Of a stretch of 64,000 nt of DNA, positions 47,068 through 56,824 are shown in pieces. Every line of letters begins with the position of its first letter. Position 1 is the first letter of the stretch. Under the pieces are notes generated by a model. The model was not told the origin of the DNA. It worked only from the letters and a program-made list of their open reading frames with translations, and did no database searches. The stretch covers positions 682,001 through 746,000 of the forward strand of contig JAKMXF010000144.1 of NCBI GenBank assembly GCA_024704765.1, given 5' to 3'. Both the position numbers and the translations under genes were made by a program. Source of the stretch: Oopsacas minuta. Lineage: Eukaryota > Porifera > Hexactinellida > Lyssacinosida > Leucopsacidae.

Positions 47068-48378
47068 GCCATGGCTTACAAATCTTTTAAATCGGTTTCT
47101 AATGATCCCTACTTGGAGCAGTTGTCTGCTATTAGACAGGATGTTTTGAGTAAATTCTCTTCCTTATACCAAACTCTAAAAATGAGAGAAATTGAAATAT
47201 TCGCGGAAATTGACAGGTTAGAAGCAGAATACAAAGGATATTACAGTGAATCTGAGTCTAAACTGAAGGAATTTTATAAAATGAAGAAATATGCAGACGA
47301 AGCTATCAAAGATAACGAAACTCAATCGCGGTTTTTAGCGTATATAGACACCAATTTGTGTCGGATTAAGAACACGCAAAAAGATCTAACCTCGTGGACA
47401 CTCCTATCCGTAAAATGGGGGCCATCTGGACATGATGATATCGTCAATTTAATCAATCAAATAACCATCACTTTAACTCAAGATGAAAGATCAACAGATA
47501 CTAATACAACCATGGATAATCTGTATTCTAAAAGGTGCCCAATTTTAAGAGGAGGCAAGATTGGCTCTATTAAGAAATTTGGTGATATAGTTCATCCTAA
47601 TCATCTAGCAATAGATCAGAATACAGGTAACATATACGTAGCTGATAGTAAGAAGAATAGTGTTCACGTGTTTACTAAGGAAGCTAAGTACTTGTACGTA
47701 GTCCCTCAAGATTTCCGTGTTCCTAGAGCTATTTGTTGTAGAAATAATCTACTCTATGTTGTAGAGAATGATTTTAACGCGAAATTTGTTTGTTTTAAAG
47801 TGTTGAATTTCGATGGATTTCTTCAGAATCAGGCTGTGCTGAAGTTTGGTAAAGATTTGGGGGAATTTAAGATAGTACCTTCGTTCGATATTTCTGAGAA
47901 AGATGAATGGTATGTCTGTGACTTGAAAGCAAACAGAATTCAAATATTTTCTAACAAACTTGAGTTCTTATGTGTCTTTGGAAACGATCGTCTACATGCT
48001 CCTACCAGTGTTCGTGTGCACATGAGTGAAATATTCGTGCTAGAATCCCCTACCTATGATATAGCTCCTCTCTCAATGAAAGGAGGATGTTCTATCAAAG
48101 TATTCAATGAATATGCAAGTCTATTATATGTAATTCCTCTTAAGGATGTTAAAGAAGCTTGGTATTTTGATGTAGATGCTAGCAGGAGACTAGTAGTTAG
48201 TGATATATTCGCTAACTGTATTAGGGTGTTGAATAAGAGTGGGGATATACTACACAAGATAGGAGGTAAGGGAAATAAGGAAGTTAAGCTTAATCAGCCA
48301 AAAGGTGTTATCTATACAACTGATGGTGATATAGTGTGTGTTTGCATGAATGAATCTGGATGTTTACAGTTATTCTGA
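47068..48378 (+). CDS. Coiled-coil / NHL-repeat protein, copy 2
   Basis: 436 residues if MAYKSFKSVSNDPYLEQLSA is the start; an ATG 48 bases upstream (47020) is also in frame and adds a hydrophobic leader. N-terminal coiled coil (MREIEIFAEIDRLEAEYKGY) to about 150, then NHL blades (HPNHLAIDQNTGNIYVADSK, KNSVHVFTK, CDLKANRIQIFSNKLEF, VKLNQPKGVIYTTDGDIVCV), ending GCLQLF. Same architecture as copy 1 but strongly diverged, so an older duplicate. No RING or B-box is seen. Function not assignable beyond a scaffold-type interaction protein. Confidence 0.75.
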   Translation, partial: AMAYKSFKSVSNDPYLEQLSAIRQDVLSKFSSLYQTLKMREIEIFAEIDRLEAEYKGYYSESESKLKEFYKMKKYADEAIKDNETQSRFLAYIDTNLCRIKNTQKDLTSWTLLSVKWGPSGHDDIVNLINQITITLTQDERSTDTNTTMDNLYSKRCPILRGGKIGSIKKFGDIVHPNHLAIDQNTGNIYVADSKKNSVHVFTKEAKYLYVVPQDFRVPRAICCRNNLLYVVENDFNAKFVCFKVLNFDGFLQNQAVLKFGKDLGEFKIVPSFDISEKDEWYVCDLKANRIQIFSNKLEFLCVFGNDRLHAPTSVRVHMSEIFVLESPTYDIAPLSMKGGCSIKVFNEYASLLYVIPLKDVKEAWYFDVDASRRLVVSDIFANCIRVLNKSGDILHKIGGKGNKEVKLNQPKGVIYTTDGDIVCVCMNESGCLQLF

Positions 48379-48566
48379 ACAGATTTTGATTCATTGCATG
48401 TTCCTTTGTTTTTTCCAGTTTATTTGTATTTATTCCATGATGAGCTAAGAAATATTTCTCAAATTGTATTTATAAGAAGTTCACTTGGATTCACCTAATT
48501 TTCGAGTAGATAACAAGTTTGTATTCAGTAGGAATTCATAGGGACTTATCAGGTGGATTATCTAGA

Positions 48567-49520
48567 ATGTTCTATCCTCTCAGATCCCTAATAACTCATC
48601 AGGTCTCTCAAGTTCCTAAATTACCAATTCTTAAAATTATCCGATACAAAGCTTTCCCAAAACTTATAACTCACATCCAGGCTGTGTCAGCTCCAATAAC
48701 AGACTCATACTCTCTGATCAAATACAACACACCCCCGCTCAGCTTCTCACAGGCTGTTGCTGCTCTTCGTGCTTATTCACTAGTTGACAAGGATGAATAT
48801 ATCAACTTGAAAATGAACATAAACTTATTCGATCCAAACAAAAGAAAACAAGTCGTGCAGCTGGGGCCCTCAGTCATTCTCTTCCCTAACCAATTTACAG
48901 ATGAATCTAGTGTATTTATTCTCTGTGGAGACGAGGAAGGAGATGTCGCCAAACAATCAGGGGCTACTGGTTACTTGGAAGAACGACATTTCAGTAAACT
49001 AGAATCAACGAAGTTGGAACATGATTATTATCTAGCTACAGAAACTGTTGCTGACGTCGTACGCACTATGGGGAAGTTATTCAAACAGAAAACACCCAAC
49101 AGGAGGAGAGGTAGTATTGTACACGCAGACAAGTTGAAGGAGGCTGTTCATCAGTTCCTCGCTACTACAGACTTGAACTTAGTAAAGTCTAAAACTGAAA
49201 AATTACAAGGAATACTGAATACGAGTTTTGGAAAGGTAAATTAGATAATTTATTTAACAATGAAACCTCTACAACTGGTATACTGTAATAATAATGCTAT
49301 TTACTACTATTCTATCCTTTAGCTCTCATTCACAGATACAATGTTATTAGAGAATTTAGACAAGATATTAGATAATCTGAAGGAGTATAAAGACCCCCGG
49401 CTAGAAACATTTATATTAAATGCCTCTTTAACCACTGAATACGGTCCTAGCTTTATTCTATCAGAAGATATCTATATGCGTGTTAATAACCACACCTCTG
49501 ATACATCAGGACTAATATGA
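48567..49520 (+). CDS. MRPL1: Mitochondrial ribosomal protein uL1m, two exons
   Basis: Exons 48567-49235 and 49323-49520 (GTAAAT...CCTTTAG, phase 0), 288 residues. Ribosomal protein L1 features: LSFSQAVAALRAYSLV, INLKMNINLFDPNKRKQVVQ, VFILCGDEEGDVAKQSGA, YLATETVADVVRTMGKLF, then IVHADKLKEAVHQFL. The exon 2 ending LTTEYGPSFILSEDIYM matches the L1 C-terminal TxxxGPsxxI pattern. Its basic N-terminus, MFYPLRSLITHQVSQVPKL, is a plausible mitochondrial presequence. The first in-frame ATG is 48567; the extension before it begins with TTG. Confidence 0.85.
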
Positions 49521-51042
49521 TAAATGTATTAGCATTGTGAAAATATTAATTATATTCGAATTCACTTATTACGTAATAATAGCTCTAAATTGGATTCAAT
49601 TGTCTAGCTATTGAGTAACGTTATAATACGCAGTAAATTTACATTTTCCATTGTCATTCTGACGTTTTATGCCTAACTAATATTCTTTGTAATCTATTGC
49701 AAAAGAACTTGAACTCTTATAAGTTAATTGGACTATGGATCTAATCTGTTCTCTTAGCAATTACTTGAAAAGCATGAATACTTTATGATTATTCAAAGTG
49801 GCGTAACCATCTTTGGCCGACTACTGACACACATCTGGCGCTACTGGAGCACTAGCAGATGGCATAATACCTGGCGTAATATAAAAAGGTGGTGCATGCG
49901 CCACCCTGTCTACGCCACTGATTATTCATAAGTACATATGTCACAACCACGTGTCTCACCTTTGTCCTTATGTTTGATACAATTCTAGTAAATGCACATT
50001 TTACAGGTTTGGTAATTACATGCAGTGGGCGTTGTCTTACCCTTGAACTATAATCTAATTTGTAACTCAATATCTGAGCTCTATTTACGCTCTGCTCCTA
50101 TTCTCAGAATTATATTTTCCAACAATATTACTAGGCACGTAATCATGCACTAAAAGAATGGTAATTGCGCCACTGTGTCTAATATCTAACCTCATCCACC
50201 TTATCTACACCACAATTAATGCGTTCACTATTTATGCCATCAAAAATGCTGAAATAGAACTGACATAGATTTGAGAATGTTTCGCAAGTCTATTTCTGGC
50301 CACCACATTGAATTAATCATGAGTTAATTTCGAATAGGCCCATCTGTTAGGTATTGACTTGGCTTCACAAACATTTGAATAAATACCCCACTCACTTTGA
50401 TACCTTGTTTGTTTTTCACAATTCATTCAACTTCCTACTTCTTCAACACCTGTAGTACCACTCCTGAGTGTATTACTCTAATTGCTTTTACCAGGAAATT
50501 CTGAGGTATTTTATAGCTACGATTATTAGTGGGACACTTTACATTCACATATCACCTTAGTTGAATTGCAAATATTGTATAATTATAATTTTATGTACAC
50601 ATCATATACGTGTTACATTATGAAATCATTATAAGATTACATAGTGAATTTTTTCTAATATATCGCACTGAGAATGTGACGTCATCACGTTTATGTATCG
50701 GTAAAGACAGATTCAGTGTATTTTCTCAATGTGATTCGAATAGAAAACCTACATAAGGGGTGTTCAAAAGCTACGTGACGCTTCATAGGGTACTACAGGT
50801 AGTTGTAGCTAAGTGATATGATAGCAATACTGCTTGAAGGGTGTTGAATTTGTAGAAATTTCCGCTACAACTTCATTAGATAAAGTGTGAATATGCCAAA
50901 ATTATCAAATTTCATAAGAATATCTACGATTCCTTGGGTATTGGGTATAAATACTAATCCTCTTAAATCTTAACAATATAACACTTTTTAATAATCTCCC
51001 AGTTTGATTGTATAGGATCAGTGAAACCAGGTACTAGTTAGC
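49521..51042. other. 1.5-kb gap with a hAT-like MITE
   Basis: No gene supported; the frame at 49852-50070 (minus) overlaps the repeat. A second GCGCCACTG word at 50165 suggests another remnant. Confidence 0.45.
49797..49920. repeat. hAT-like MITE
   Basis: AGTGGCGTAACC at the left faces TACGCCACTG at the right (reverse complement CAGTGGCGTA). Short and non-coding, with several GCGCC/GGCGC words inside. CAGTGGCGTA ends are common in hAT elements. Confidence 0.6.
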
Positions 51043-51531
51043 ATGTCCGGTATTGCACTAGGTCGCCTCAGAGAAGAGAGGAAAGCTTGGCGGAAAGACC
51101 ATCCATTCGGTTTCATCGCAAGACCAACAAAAGCACCAGATGGGGATGGATCTCTCAATTTAATGTTATGGGAGTGTGCAATTCCAGGTAAGCAAGGAAC
51201 TGACTGGGAAGATGGCTTGTTCAAAATTAAAATGACATTCAAAGACGACTACCCTTCCTCGCCCCCTAAATGCAAATTCGATCCCCCACTCTTCCATCCA
51301 AACGTCTACCCGTCCGGTACGGTATGTCTCTCGCTGCTCGACGAAGACAAAGACTGGAAGCCTGCTGTAACTATAAAACAGATTCTGCTTGGAATACAAG
51401 AGTTATTGGACTCACCCAACATTAAAGATCCCGCCCAGGCTGAAGCTTATGTTGTGTTCACACAGAACAAAGAAGATTATACCCGAAGAATAAAGGAACA
51501 AGCCAAGAAGTTCAAACCTCTGCCTTCATAA
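51043..51531 (+). CDS. UBE2I: SUMO-conjugating enzyme UBC9
   Basis: 162 residues, single exon. Near full-length match to UBC9: [48 protein letters not shown], catalytic C95 in [12 protein letters not shown] (C93 in human; two extra residues occur at PDGDGSLNL), [20 protein letters not shown] and AQAEAYVVF. It receives SUMO from SAE1/SAE2 and transfers it to Psi-K-x-E lysines, in the nucleus and cytosol. A typical single-copy housekeeping gene. Confidence 0.97.
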   Translation: MSGIALGRLREERKAWRKDHPFGFIARPTKAPDGDGSLNLMLWECAIPGKQGTDWEDGLFKIKMTFKDDYPSSPPKCKFDPPLFHPNVYPSGTVCLSLLDEDKDWKPAVTIKQILLGIQELLDSPNIKDPAQAEAYVVFTQNKEDYTRRIKEQAKKFKPLPS

Positions 51532-51967
51532 GTTATTTTTAGTACTGCCTCTATGTACTTCTCTCTGTCCTTAATTGATAGTTGTAAAGTTGAAATAATG
51601 ATCACGCTCGCGTTCCACCTTTTTGCATTCGGTATATGTCTCCTAATGCTAATCCCCATTCGATTCCTTATCAAATGGAAATTTAGATATAATTGTTAGT
51701 ATAATTTAATTACTGTAAGTACAATGCTAATGTATCTAATATTAGTGTTTAATGTGTTAATCAGCTGGGAAGAGGTTCAATGTGTTAGATTTAGTAATTT
51801 ACATAAACATATACGGTATAGTGAATTATACAAAGGGCTATGTTACTATATTGTCCAATTCTAATTCATATATGTTTAATGCTGTAGTAATAGCTAAAAG
51901 TTGGTAGAATTGTCTATACTGTGATTTTGTGTATCATATACACACACACAATATATTCGTAATTAGA
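51532..51967. other. gap, UBC9 to NHL copy 3
   Basis: UBC9 3' flank and upstream region of the NHL copy; no other feature seen. Confidence 0.4.
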
Positions 51968-53202
51968 ATGGCAAACTTAAGAGTAGATGAGAGAGACGAG
52001 TTTCTCTCGCATCTAGAATCTGTTCGTTCGAAATTATAGGTAGATTCTATCGAGCTCGCAGACTTCTCCAAGAGAGAGAAGAAGTTCTGTTATTTCAGCT
52101 GGATGAGATAAAGGATTCTTACAAACAGCAACTTGTTAGAAATGAACAGAGAAGAGAGCTTTTAGCTACCAGAGAAAATTTACAATCCTTTCTTAAAGGT
52201 AATCAAAATCAAGAGACTCTACTTGCAATGCTAGCTCCTCTTGAAGATAAACTGAGAGAAATGGAAGGGGGAATAGAAGAACTACAAGTAATTAAACTGA
52301 ATTGGAGCAGGGAAGGAGAACTAGAAAGTTTATTAAAAGACATAGGTACCTTCAAATTGAGCAAAGCGATAGATAGAGATTATACTAGAAAGGGCATTCC
52401 TGTACTTACAGCTTGTAAATACAGATTAAAGACTACTCAGTTCGGAGAATTTAATTGGCCCACTGTTATTGCAATACAACCTAAAACTGACAACTTATAC
52501 ATAGCTGATACTTTTAATCACCGTGTACAAGTTTTCAATAAATCTTGTGAATTTGTCATGTCTTTTTCAACTTTAATGGATCACCCTATTGGCATTTGTT
52601 TTCACGGAAGTAAGATACTTGTTACTCAATTCGTCGGTAATATCGTCAATATGTATACAACAGATGGTGAACTAGTAATGTCAATAGGAAGTAGAGGAGA
52701 GAAAGAACTTGAATTTGAACATCCTTTGAGAATCTGTATTTCTGAATGCACGACTAAGATTTATATTTGCGATTACGGAAATGATAGAGTTCAGGTTTTA
52801 AATAGTGACTTCACGTTTAATTCTTTTATGTTTCGGACCAAGCCTAGAGACGTTAAAGCTAGAGGAGATCAGATATATATTCTCAATGAGAATAATCCCT
52901 GCCTTCATGTGTACAACTATGAACATCAGTTAATTAGAGATTTGATTTCTTTTGGCAATGAAACGAGTCAAATTTATAGTTCTGATCATTTCTGTATTGA
53001 TCACAATTCAAACATTCTGATTTCAGATAGAAAAAATTGTTGTGTGGTTGTGTTTAACAAAATCGGCAACATCATTCACAAATTCGGGAGAAGAGGAAGC
53101 AAACCTGGCGATTTGATCGATCCACGAGGGATTGTAATAGATAGAGAAGGCAGGATAATAGTAGCATCTCTAAATCCTGACAATTGTATACAGTTCTTTT
53201 GA
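51968..53202 (+). pseudogene. Coiled-coil / NHL-repeat protein, copy 3, frameshifted
   Basis: Starts like copy 1 (MANLRVDERDEFLSHLESVR; copy 1 has MASIGVDERDEF) but hits TAG at 52037-52039. Reading continues one frame away from about 52035: GRFYRARRLLQEREEVLLFQ lines up with copy 1 AHLLLHEREAILLRQ, and the rest is open to 53202 with the full NHL propeller (RVQVFNKSCEF; DRVQVLNSDFTF; LIDPRGIVIDREGRIIV). The only ATG in the second frame is at 52228, inside the coiled coil. So there is one frame change near base 52035. The propeller itself shows no damage, so this is a young pseudogene, a sequencing error, or a shorter protein starting at 52228. Confidence 0.75.
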
Positions 53203-53587
53203 TATAGTAGTAAGTGTGTATATTACTGAACATTCAATGATAATGTACTTAGTTCATGTAATTGTACAATTCTTAATTCCTAAAATTGCACATATTTACA
53301 TTCGCATTTCACCAGGTGCACACATAGCAGAATATCATGAAACTTTTTAGTGCAGCTCCTATAGGGAAGTTGGCATGGATGACTGGCTGTAACACGTTCC
53401 TTGGATCCTGCGAAATCGAGCAATTCGATTAAAATTAAAATTGCCACAGACTAGCTTACGGACAGGGAGATTATTCGAAGTGAAAATTGTTCACTCTCGA
53501 CCCCAAATTCTATGAAATGTCTTCACTAAATTACTAAAACATAATTATTTAGTTACTATTGTAATTACTAATTTTACTTGAAGTGAG
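53203..53587. other. gap, NHL copy 3 to SDR copy 1
   Basis: No feature recognised. Confidence 0.4.
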
Positions 53588-54099
53588 ATGGCTAGTATAT
53601 TACCAGGTAAGAAGATAGCACTAGTGACTGGGGGAGGAAGTGGTATAGGCAGAACTACTGCTGTCAAGTTCTCTATAAACGGATACAATGTGATAGTAGC
53701 AGACATTGATAAGAAATCAGCTGATCAGACTGTAGAATTATTGAAAACAGAAGGATTAGCTGTTGAGGTTGATGTCACAATTGAATCTCAGGTGGAGGCA
53801 ATGGTGAAAGCAGGTGTGGATAGGTTTGGTAGAATTGATGCCTGTTTTAATAATGCTGGGATTAACTGTAGCCATGCTGATATATCTAATGTATCTTATG
53901 AAGTTTTCTCAAAGGTCATGGATGTAAACGTAATAGGAACATTTCTATGCATGAAGCATGAACTAAAACAATTTCTACAACAAGAACCGTTAGAAATAGA
54001 GTTAGATAATAGTGTAGTAGATCCTAACGTTAGTGAGGCTCTACTAGCTAAATCGGCTCCTAAGCCAGTTAGAGGATATATTGTTAATATGAGTAGTAT
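53582..54099 (+). repeat. SDR duplicate, conserved blocks (copy 1 side)
   Basis: Block 53582-53846 is identical base for base to 62626-62890. Block about 53968-54099 matches 63012-63143 with two differences. Between and after these blocks the two genes differ at many positions. The offset is constant (9044), so no indel has occurred in these parts. Confidence 0.9.
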
Positions 54100-54412
54100 A
54101 GCTGGTGTTATGGGTGTTAGATTTATCTCTCCGTATGTAGCGTCTAAATGGGCAGTTGTGGGGTTGACAAAAGCCGCGGGACAAGAATACGCCTCTAGCG
54201 GTATTCTAATTAACTGCATTTGTCCAGCATTCACGGCCAGTAAGATGTCAGAACAGTTTAGTGATAGACTTAAAGGCAGTATAATATCTAGGATGGGTGT
54301 AGGGAGGTTCTGTACAGCTGCTGAGTTAGCAGAGATAGTCATATGGTTGTGTTCTGGGAAATGTACTTTCATGGCTGGAGAGGTTATCACCATCAGTGGG
54401 AGTTCTGTATAG
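53588..54412 (+). CDS. Short-chain dehydrogenase/reductase, copy 1
   Basis: 274 residues. Cofactor loop TGGGSGIGRT, then an acidic residue after strand 2 (VIVADIDKKS), suggesting NAD(H) preference. NNAG motif at FNNAGIN. Ser region NMSSIAG and the YxxxK pair in SPYVASKWAVVG. The C-terminal WLCSGKCTFMAGEVITISGS is the classical SDR ending. An extra 20-30-residue stretch (LEIELDNSVVDPNVSEALLA) sits between helix E and strand 5. The substrate is not predictable. Single exon; its duplicate is at 62632. Confidence 0.9.
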   Translation: MASILPGKKIALVTGGGSGIGRTTAVKFSINGYNVIVADIDKKSADQTVELLKTEGLAVEVDVTIESQVEAMVKAGVDRFGRIDACFNNAGINCSHADISNVSYEVFSKVMDVNVIGTFLCMKHELKQFLQQEPLEIELDNSVVDPNVSEALLAKSAPKPVRGYIVNMSSIAGVMGVRFISPYVASKWAVVGLTKAAGQEYASSGILINCICPAFTASKMSEQFSDRLKGSIISRMGVGRFCTAAELAEIVIWLCSGKCTFMAGEVITISGSSV

Positions 54413-54580
54413 CTAATGGACTTTACTCGTATACATGTAGGGTAAATTTGATATTATTATTTTTAAGATTACATTTTCAGATTTGAGTATTCTGTTTACT
54501 TTATATGATTAACCATTTGCTTACAGCTGAGTACTGTTTTTTATCCTGATTATCTTTGCAACGAATCAGAAACTACGAAA

Positions 54581-54737
54581 TACAATGTTACTTCGTTGAT
54601 ATGAACACCAACGGACAGTCAAATTTTGTTTGCCTTATCTGGAGTAATACCATTTGGATATCCATTGTAGGGACCTGATTATTTGCGAATATTTGTTCGC
54701 CTTATCTGGAAATTCGTATTAACGAGGTTCCACGGTA
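54581..54737. repeat. pogo-like MITE, worn
   Basis: The left end TACAATGTTACTTCGTTGAT pairs with the reverse complement of the right end TACCGTGGAACCTCGTTAAT, about three quarters of positions. Internal GCCTTATCTGGA occurs twice. Confidence 0.6.
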
Positions 54738-54745
54738 GCAATAAA

Positions 54746-54828
54746 TACAGTGGAACTCGGATAAGACGTATCCTTCGGCTGGAACTACCCGAGTATACGT
54801 CTTATCCGTCATATCTGAATTCTACAAT
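54746..54828. repeat. pogo-like MITE (family B)
   Basis: TACAGTGGAACTCGGATAAG at the left and CTTATCCG...TTCTAC at the right; inner arms GGATAAGACGTA/TACGTCTTATCC pair perfectly. Confidence 0.7.
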
Positions 54829-54911
54829 AATAAGATAAATATAAATTGCTCTTAAGCTAAAGGTATGATGTGATATGAAATTTTGATGATTTTATTGAGA
54901 ATTCATTAGTA

Positions 54912-55595
54912 ATGGCGTTCAGAGAAGTAGAAACAGATCCACTCCTACATCCCACTAATTACAGTGACCAATCTGATCAACCTGTAGAAGATAACGTAAT
55001 ACAGGATAAGCTGGACTCTTTAGATGTTAAGCGAGAAGAATATGAGTATCTAATTGGCCAGGGAGTAAAGCTTCTGGAAAAGCCGAATATATTAGCAAAG
55101 AAACTAAAGATAGATATAGATAAAGCCACAAAGATTATTCAAACTATCAAATCGTTTCAAAGTGATTCTCATGGTTCACAAGCTAATCTCATGTCTGATT
55201 TTAGGAAAATAGCTAAGTGTTTGAAAGAAAATCCTGATGAAGACGATCCTGAAGATTTATCGTTACTCTGTGGGGTTGAAGTAGGTATTGTTTATAGATT
55301 TTTTGAATCACAACCACTTGGCGCTAACCAAAAGGCTGCAATAAAGGAGAAATTTAATATAGGGAATTCTGTCCCTGATATTGCGAAGTTGTTAGGGCTG
55401 TCAAATCGAAAAGTTAAGAAACATGTAGAAAGCACATTTCTAACATTTACTTGTGAAGAAGGGGAGAGAAGTTTGCAAATCATACAGAAATATAAAAGTA
55501 TTGAAATTCCTAAACTACGTGAATCGGTTATTTCTAATGACCTCAAATTTCGAAATGATATTTATAAAATTCCAGAAAAGGAAAAAAAATTGTAA
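54912..55595 (+). CDS. VLIG-like locus, frame 1: N-terminal helical region
   Basis: 227 residues, charged and helical. One segment, GNSVPDIAKLLGLSNRKVKK, resembles a helix-turn-helix, and an earlier one, ANLMSDFRKIAKCLKENPDE, is similar in style. No known domain. The frame ends at TAA (55593) right after an A8 run (55582-55589). The -1 frame is open from there into the next frame (55646), so it probably encodes the N-terminus of the same protein. The 0-frame bases A AAA AAA at 55583-55589 fit the X XXY YYZ slippery pattern. Confidence 0.5.
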   Translation: MAFREVETDPLLHPTNYSDQSDQPVEDNVIQDKLDSLDVKREEYEYLIGQGVKLLEKPNILAKKLKIDIDKATKIIQTIKSFQSDSHGSQANLMSDFRKIAKCLKENPDEDDPEDLSLLCGVEVGIVYRFFESQPLGANQKAAIKEKFNIGNSVPDIAKLLGLSNRKVKKHVESTFLTFTCEEGERSLQIIQKYKSIEIPKLRESVISNDLKFRNDIYKIPEKEKKL

Positions 55596-55645
55596 AAGAA
55601 TATTTTCAAAAATTTGCAGAGTCGAGATCTTTCTTTGATTGTGAT

Positions 55646-56824
55646 ATGAAACTAACCATGGATGATATTTCTCTAATTAACCAGAGTAATAACTGTGATA
55701 ACATAGAACATATCAGTAATAGAATACAAAAAGTAGAGACAGTTATAAGAGAATATCTTGAACAATACCAACCAAACCAGGTAGTTACAAATTTCTGTAC
55801 AGAATTGCAAAAAGAGAAAATTCAACAAGTTGTAACTGATTTTGGAGAAGATAAACTAACTTTTCATTCTTATAGAATGATAATTTCTAACTCATTCGAA
55901 AGCATGATAGATGATGCGAAAGAAAATGAAACTCCTAGGGATGTGTTCAGGCAGGTGTTACCGCTAGCTTTCTATTATCTTAAATGCAGTCTCCCTTTCG
56001 AAGATATCACACAAATAATAGCCAATGCTAGCAATCTCATACTCACTACTCACGATCTGTTCCATATAATATTTCAATTATCAGAACCAGTTTTAAGAGG
56101 TTTCTGCATTGAACATTACTCATTCAGTAATTCTGTTCCTTTCTATTACCCGATACTACCCAGTAAATCATTGAAACAAAAAGACACAAAATTTGCTATC
56201 TGTAAAGAGCTATGGTATTCTCTGCAGCAGTTCAATGGATTGGTTTCATTCGGACTGGGGAGAGCTGGTTGGAATCCTGTTGGAAAATCTTATTTACTCG
56301 ATTTTATCTTTGAGACAGATTTTGTTAAAGGAAATCCTCAAAACAGTACTTTTCATTTCAATTCTATTGATATTCAAATGACTAAAAATTTGTTTGGAAA
56401 AATGAAAAATACATCTGATGCTGAATCTATCAAATGGGCTTATATTGACTGTCATAGACAAACCAATCATACAATCCTTAAAATCATTTGTCAACACTTG
56501 GATATTGCGTTAGTTCATATAACAAATGATGATTTTATGAATAACAAGTCAGAATTAAATTCAGATATTAAACGTTTATTGGGATCCGTTAAACACTGTT
56601 ATTATCTTGTCAGAGATTACAAAGATACTAAAGTAAAAATAGAAAGTGTCCAGCGTGGGTCTACATATGAAAAGTATTATTTCATTCCTAATCTGACCAG
56701 ACAAGACACTAATAGCCATTCTGTTAGAAAATCTTTGAAAGAACTCGGCTACGAAATATTACATCTCAAAAATCCAAAAGTTGATCGGAAGTGGATTTCT
56801 AGACTCCGTGATGCCGAAGGATGA
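55646..56824 (+). CDS. VLIG-like locus, frame 2: region with a Walker-A-like loop
   Basis: 392 residues from the ATG, though the same frame is open upstream to about 55568. A motif GWNPVGKS at residues 208-215 fits the GxxxxGKS P-loop, in the context LVSFGLGRAG...YLLDFIFETDF. Later AYIDCHRQT and ALVHITNDDF could be switch-like strands. This looks like a first, degenerate G domain in front of the main one. It ends at TGA 56822-56824, overlapping the following frame by 14 bases. Confidence 0.55.
   Translation: MKLTMDDISLINQSNNCDNIEHISNRIQKVETVIREYLEQYQPNQVVTNFCTELQKEKIQQVVTDFGEDKLTFHSYRMIISNSFESMIDDAKENETPRDVFRQVLPLAFYYLKCSLPFEDITQIIANASNLILTTHDLFHIIFQLSEPVLRGFCIEHYSFSNSVPFYYPILPSKSLKQKDTKFAICKELWYSLQQFNGLVSFGLGRAGWNPVGKSYLLDFIFETDFVKGNPQNSTFHFNSIDIQMTKNLFGKMKNTSDAESIKWAYIDCHRQTNHTILKIICQHLDIALVHITNDDFMNNKSELNSDIKRLLGSVKHCYYLVRDYKDTKVKIESVQRGSTYEKYYFIPNLTRQDTNSHSVRKSLKELGYEILHLKNPKVDRKWISRLRDAEG

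Larger units (their letters stand above)
54413..54911. other. gap with two adjacent MITEs
   Basis: Filled largely by two pogo-like elements (54581-54737 and 54746-54828), just upstream of the GTPase frames. Confidence 0.5.

Noticed and set aside
49852-50070. 72-residue minus-strand frame
   Set aside because: Lies over a hAT-like element and has no protein features.
55590-55620. A 28-nt GT...AG stretch (GTAAAAG...TTTGCAG) at the first GTPase frame junction
   Set aside because: Splicing it leaves the wrong phase and runs into a stop within a few codons; a -1 shift in the A8 run fits better.
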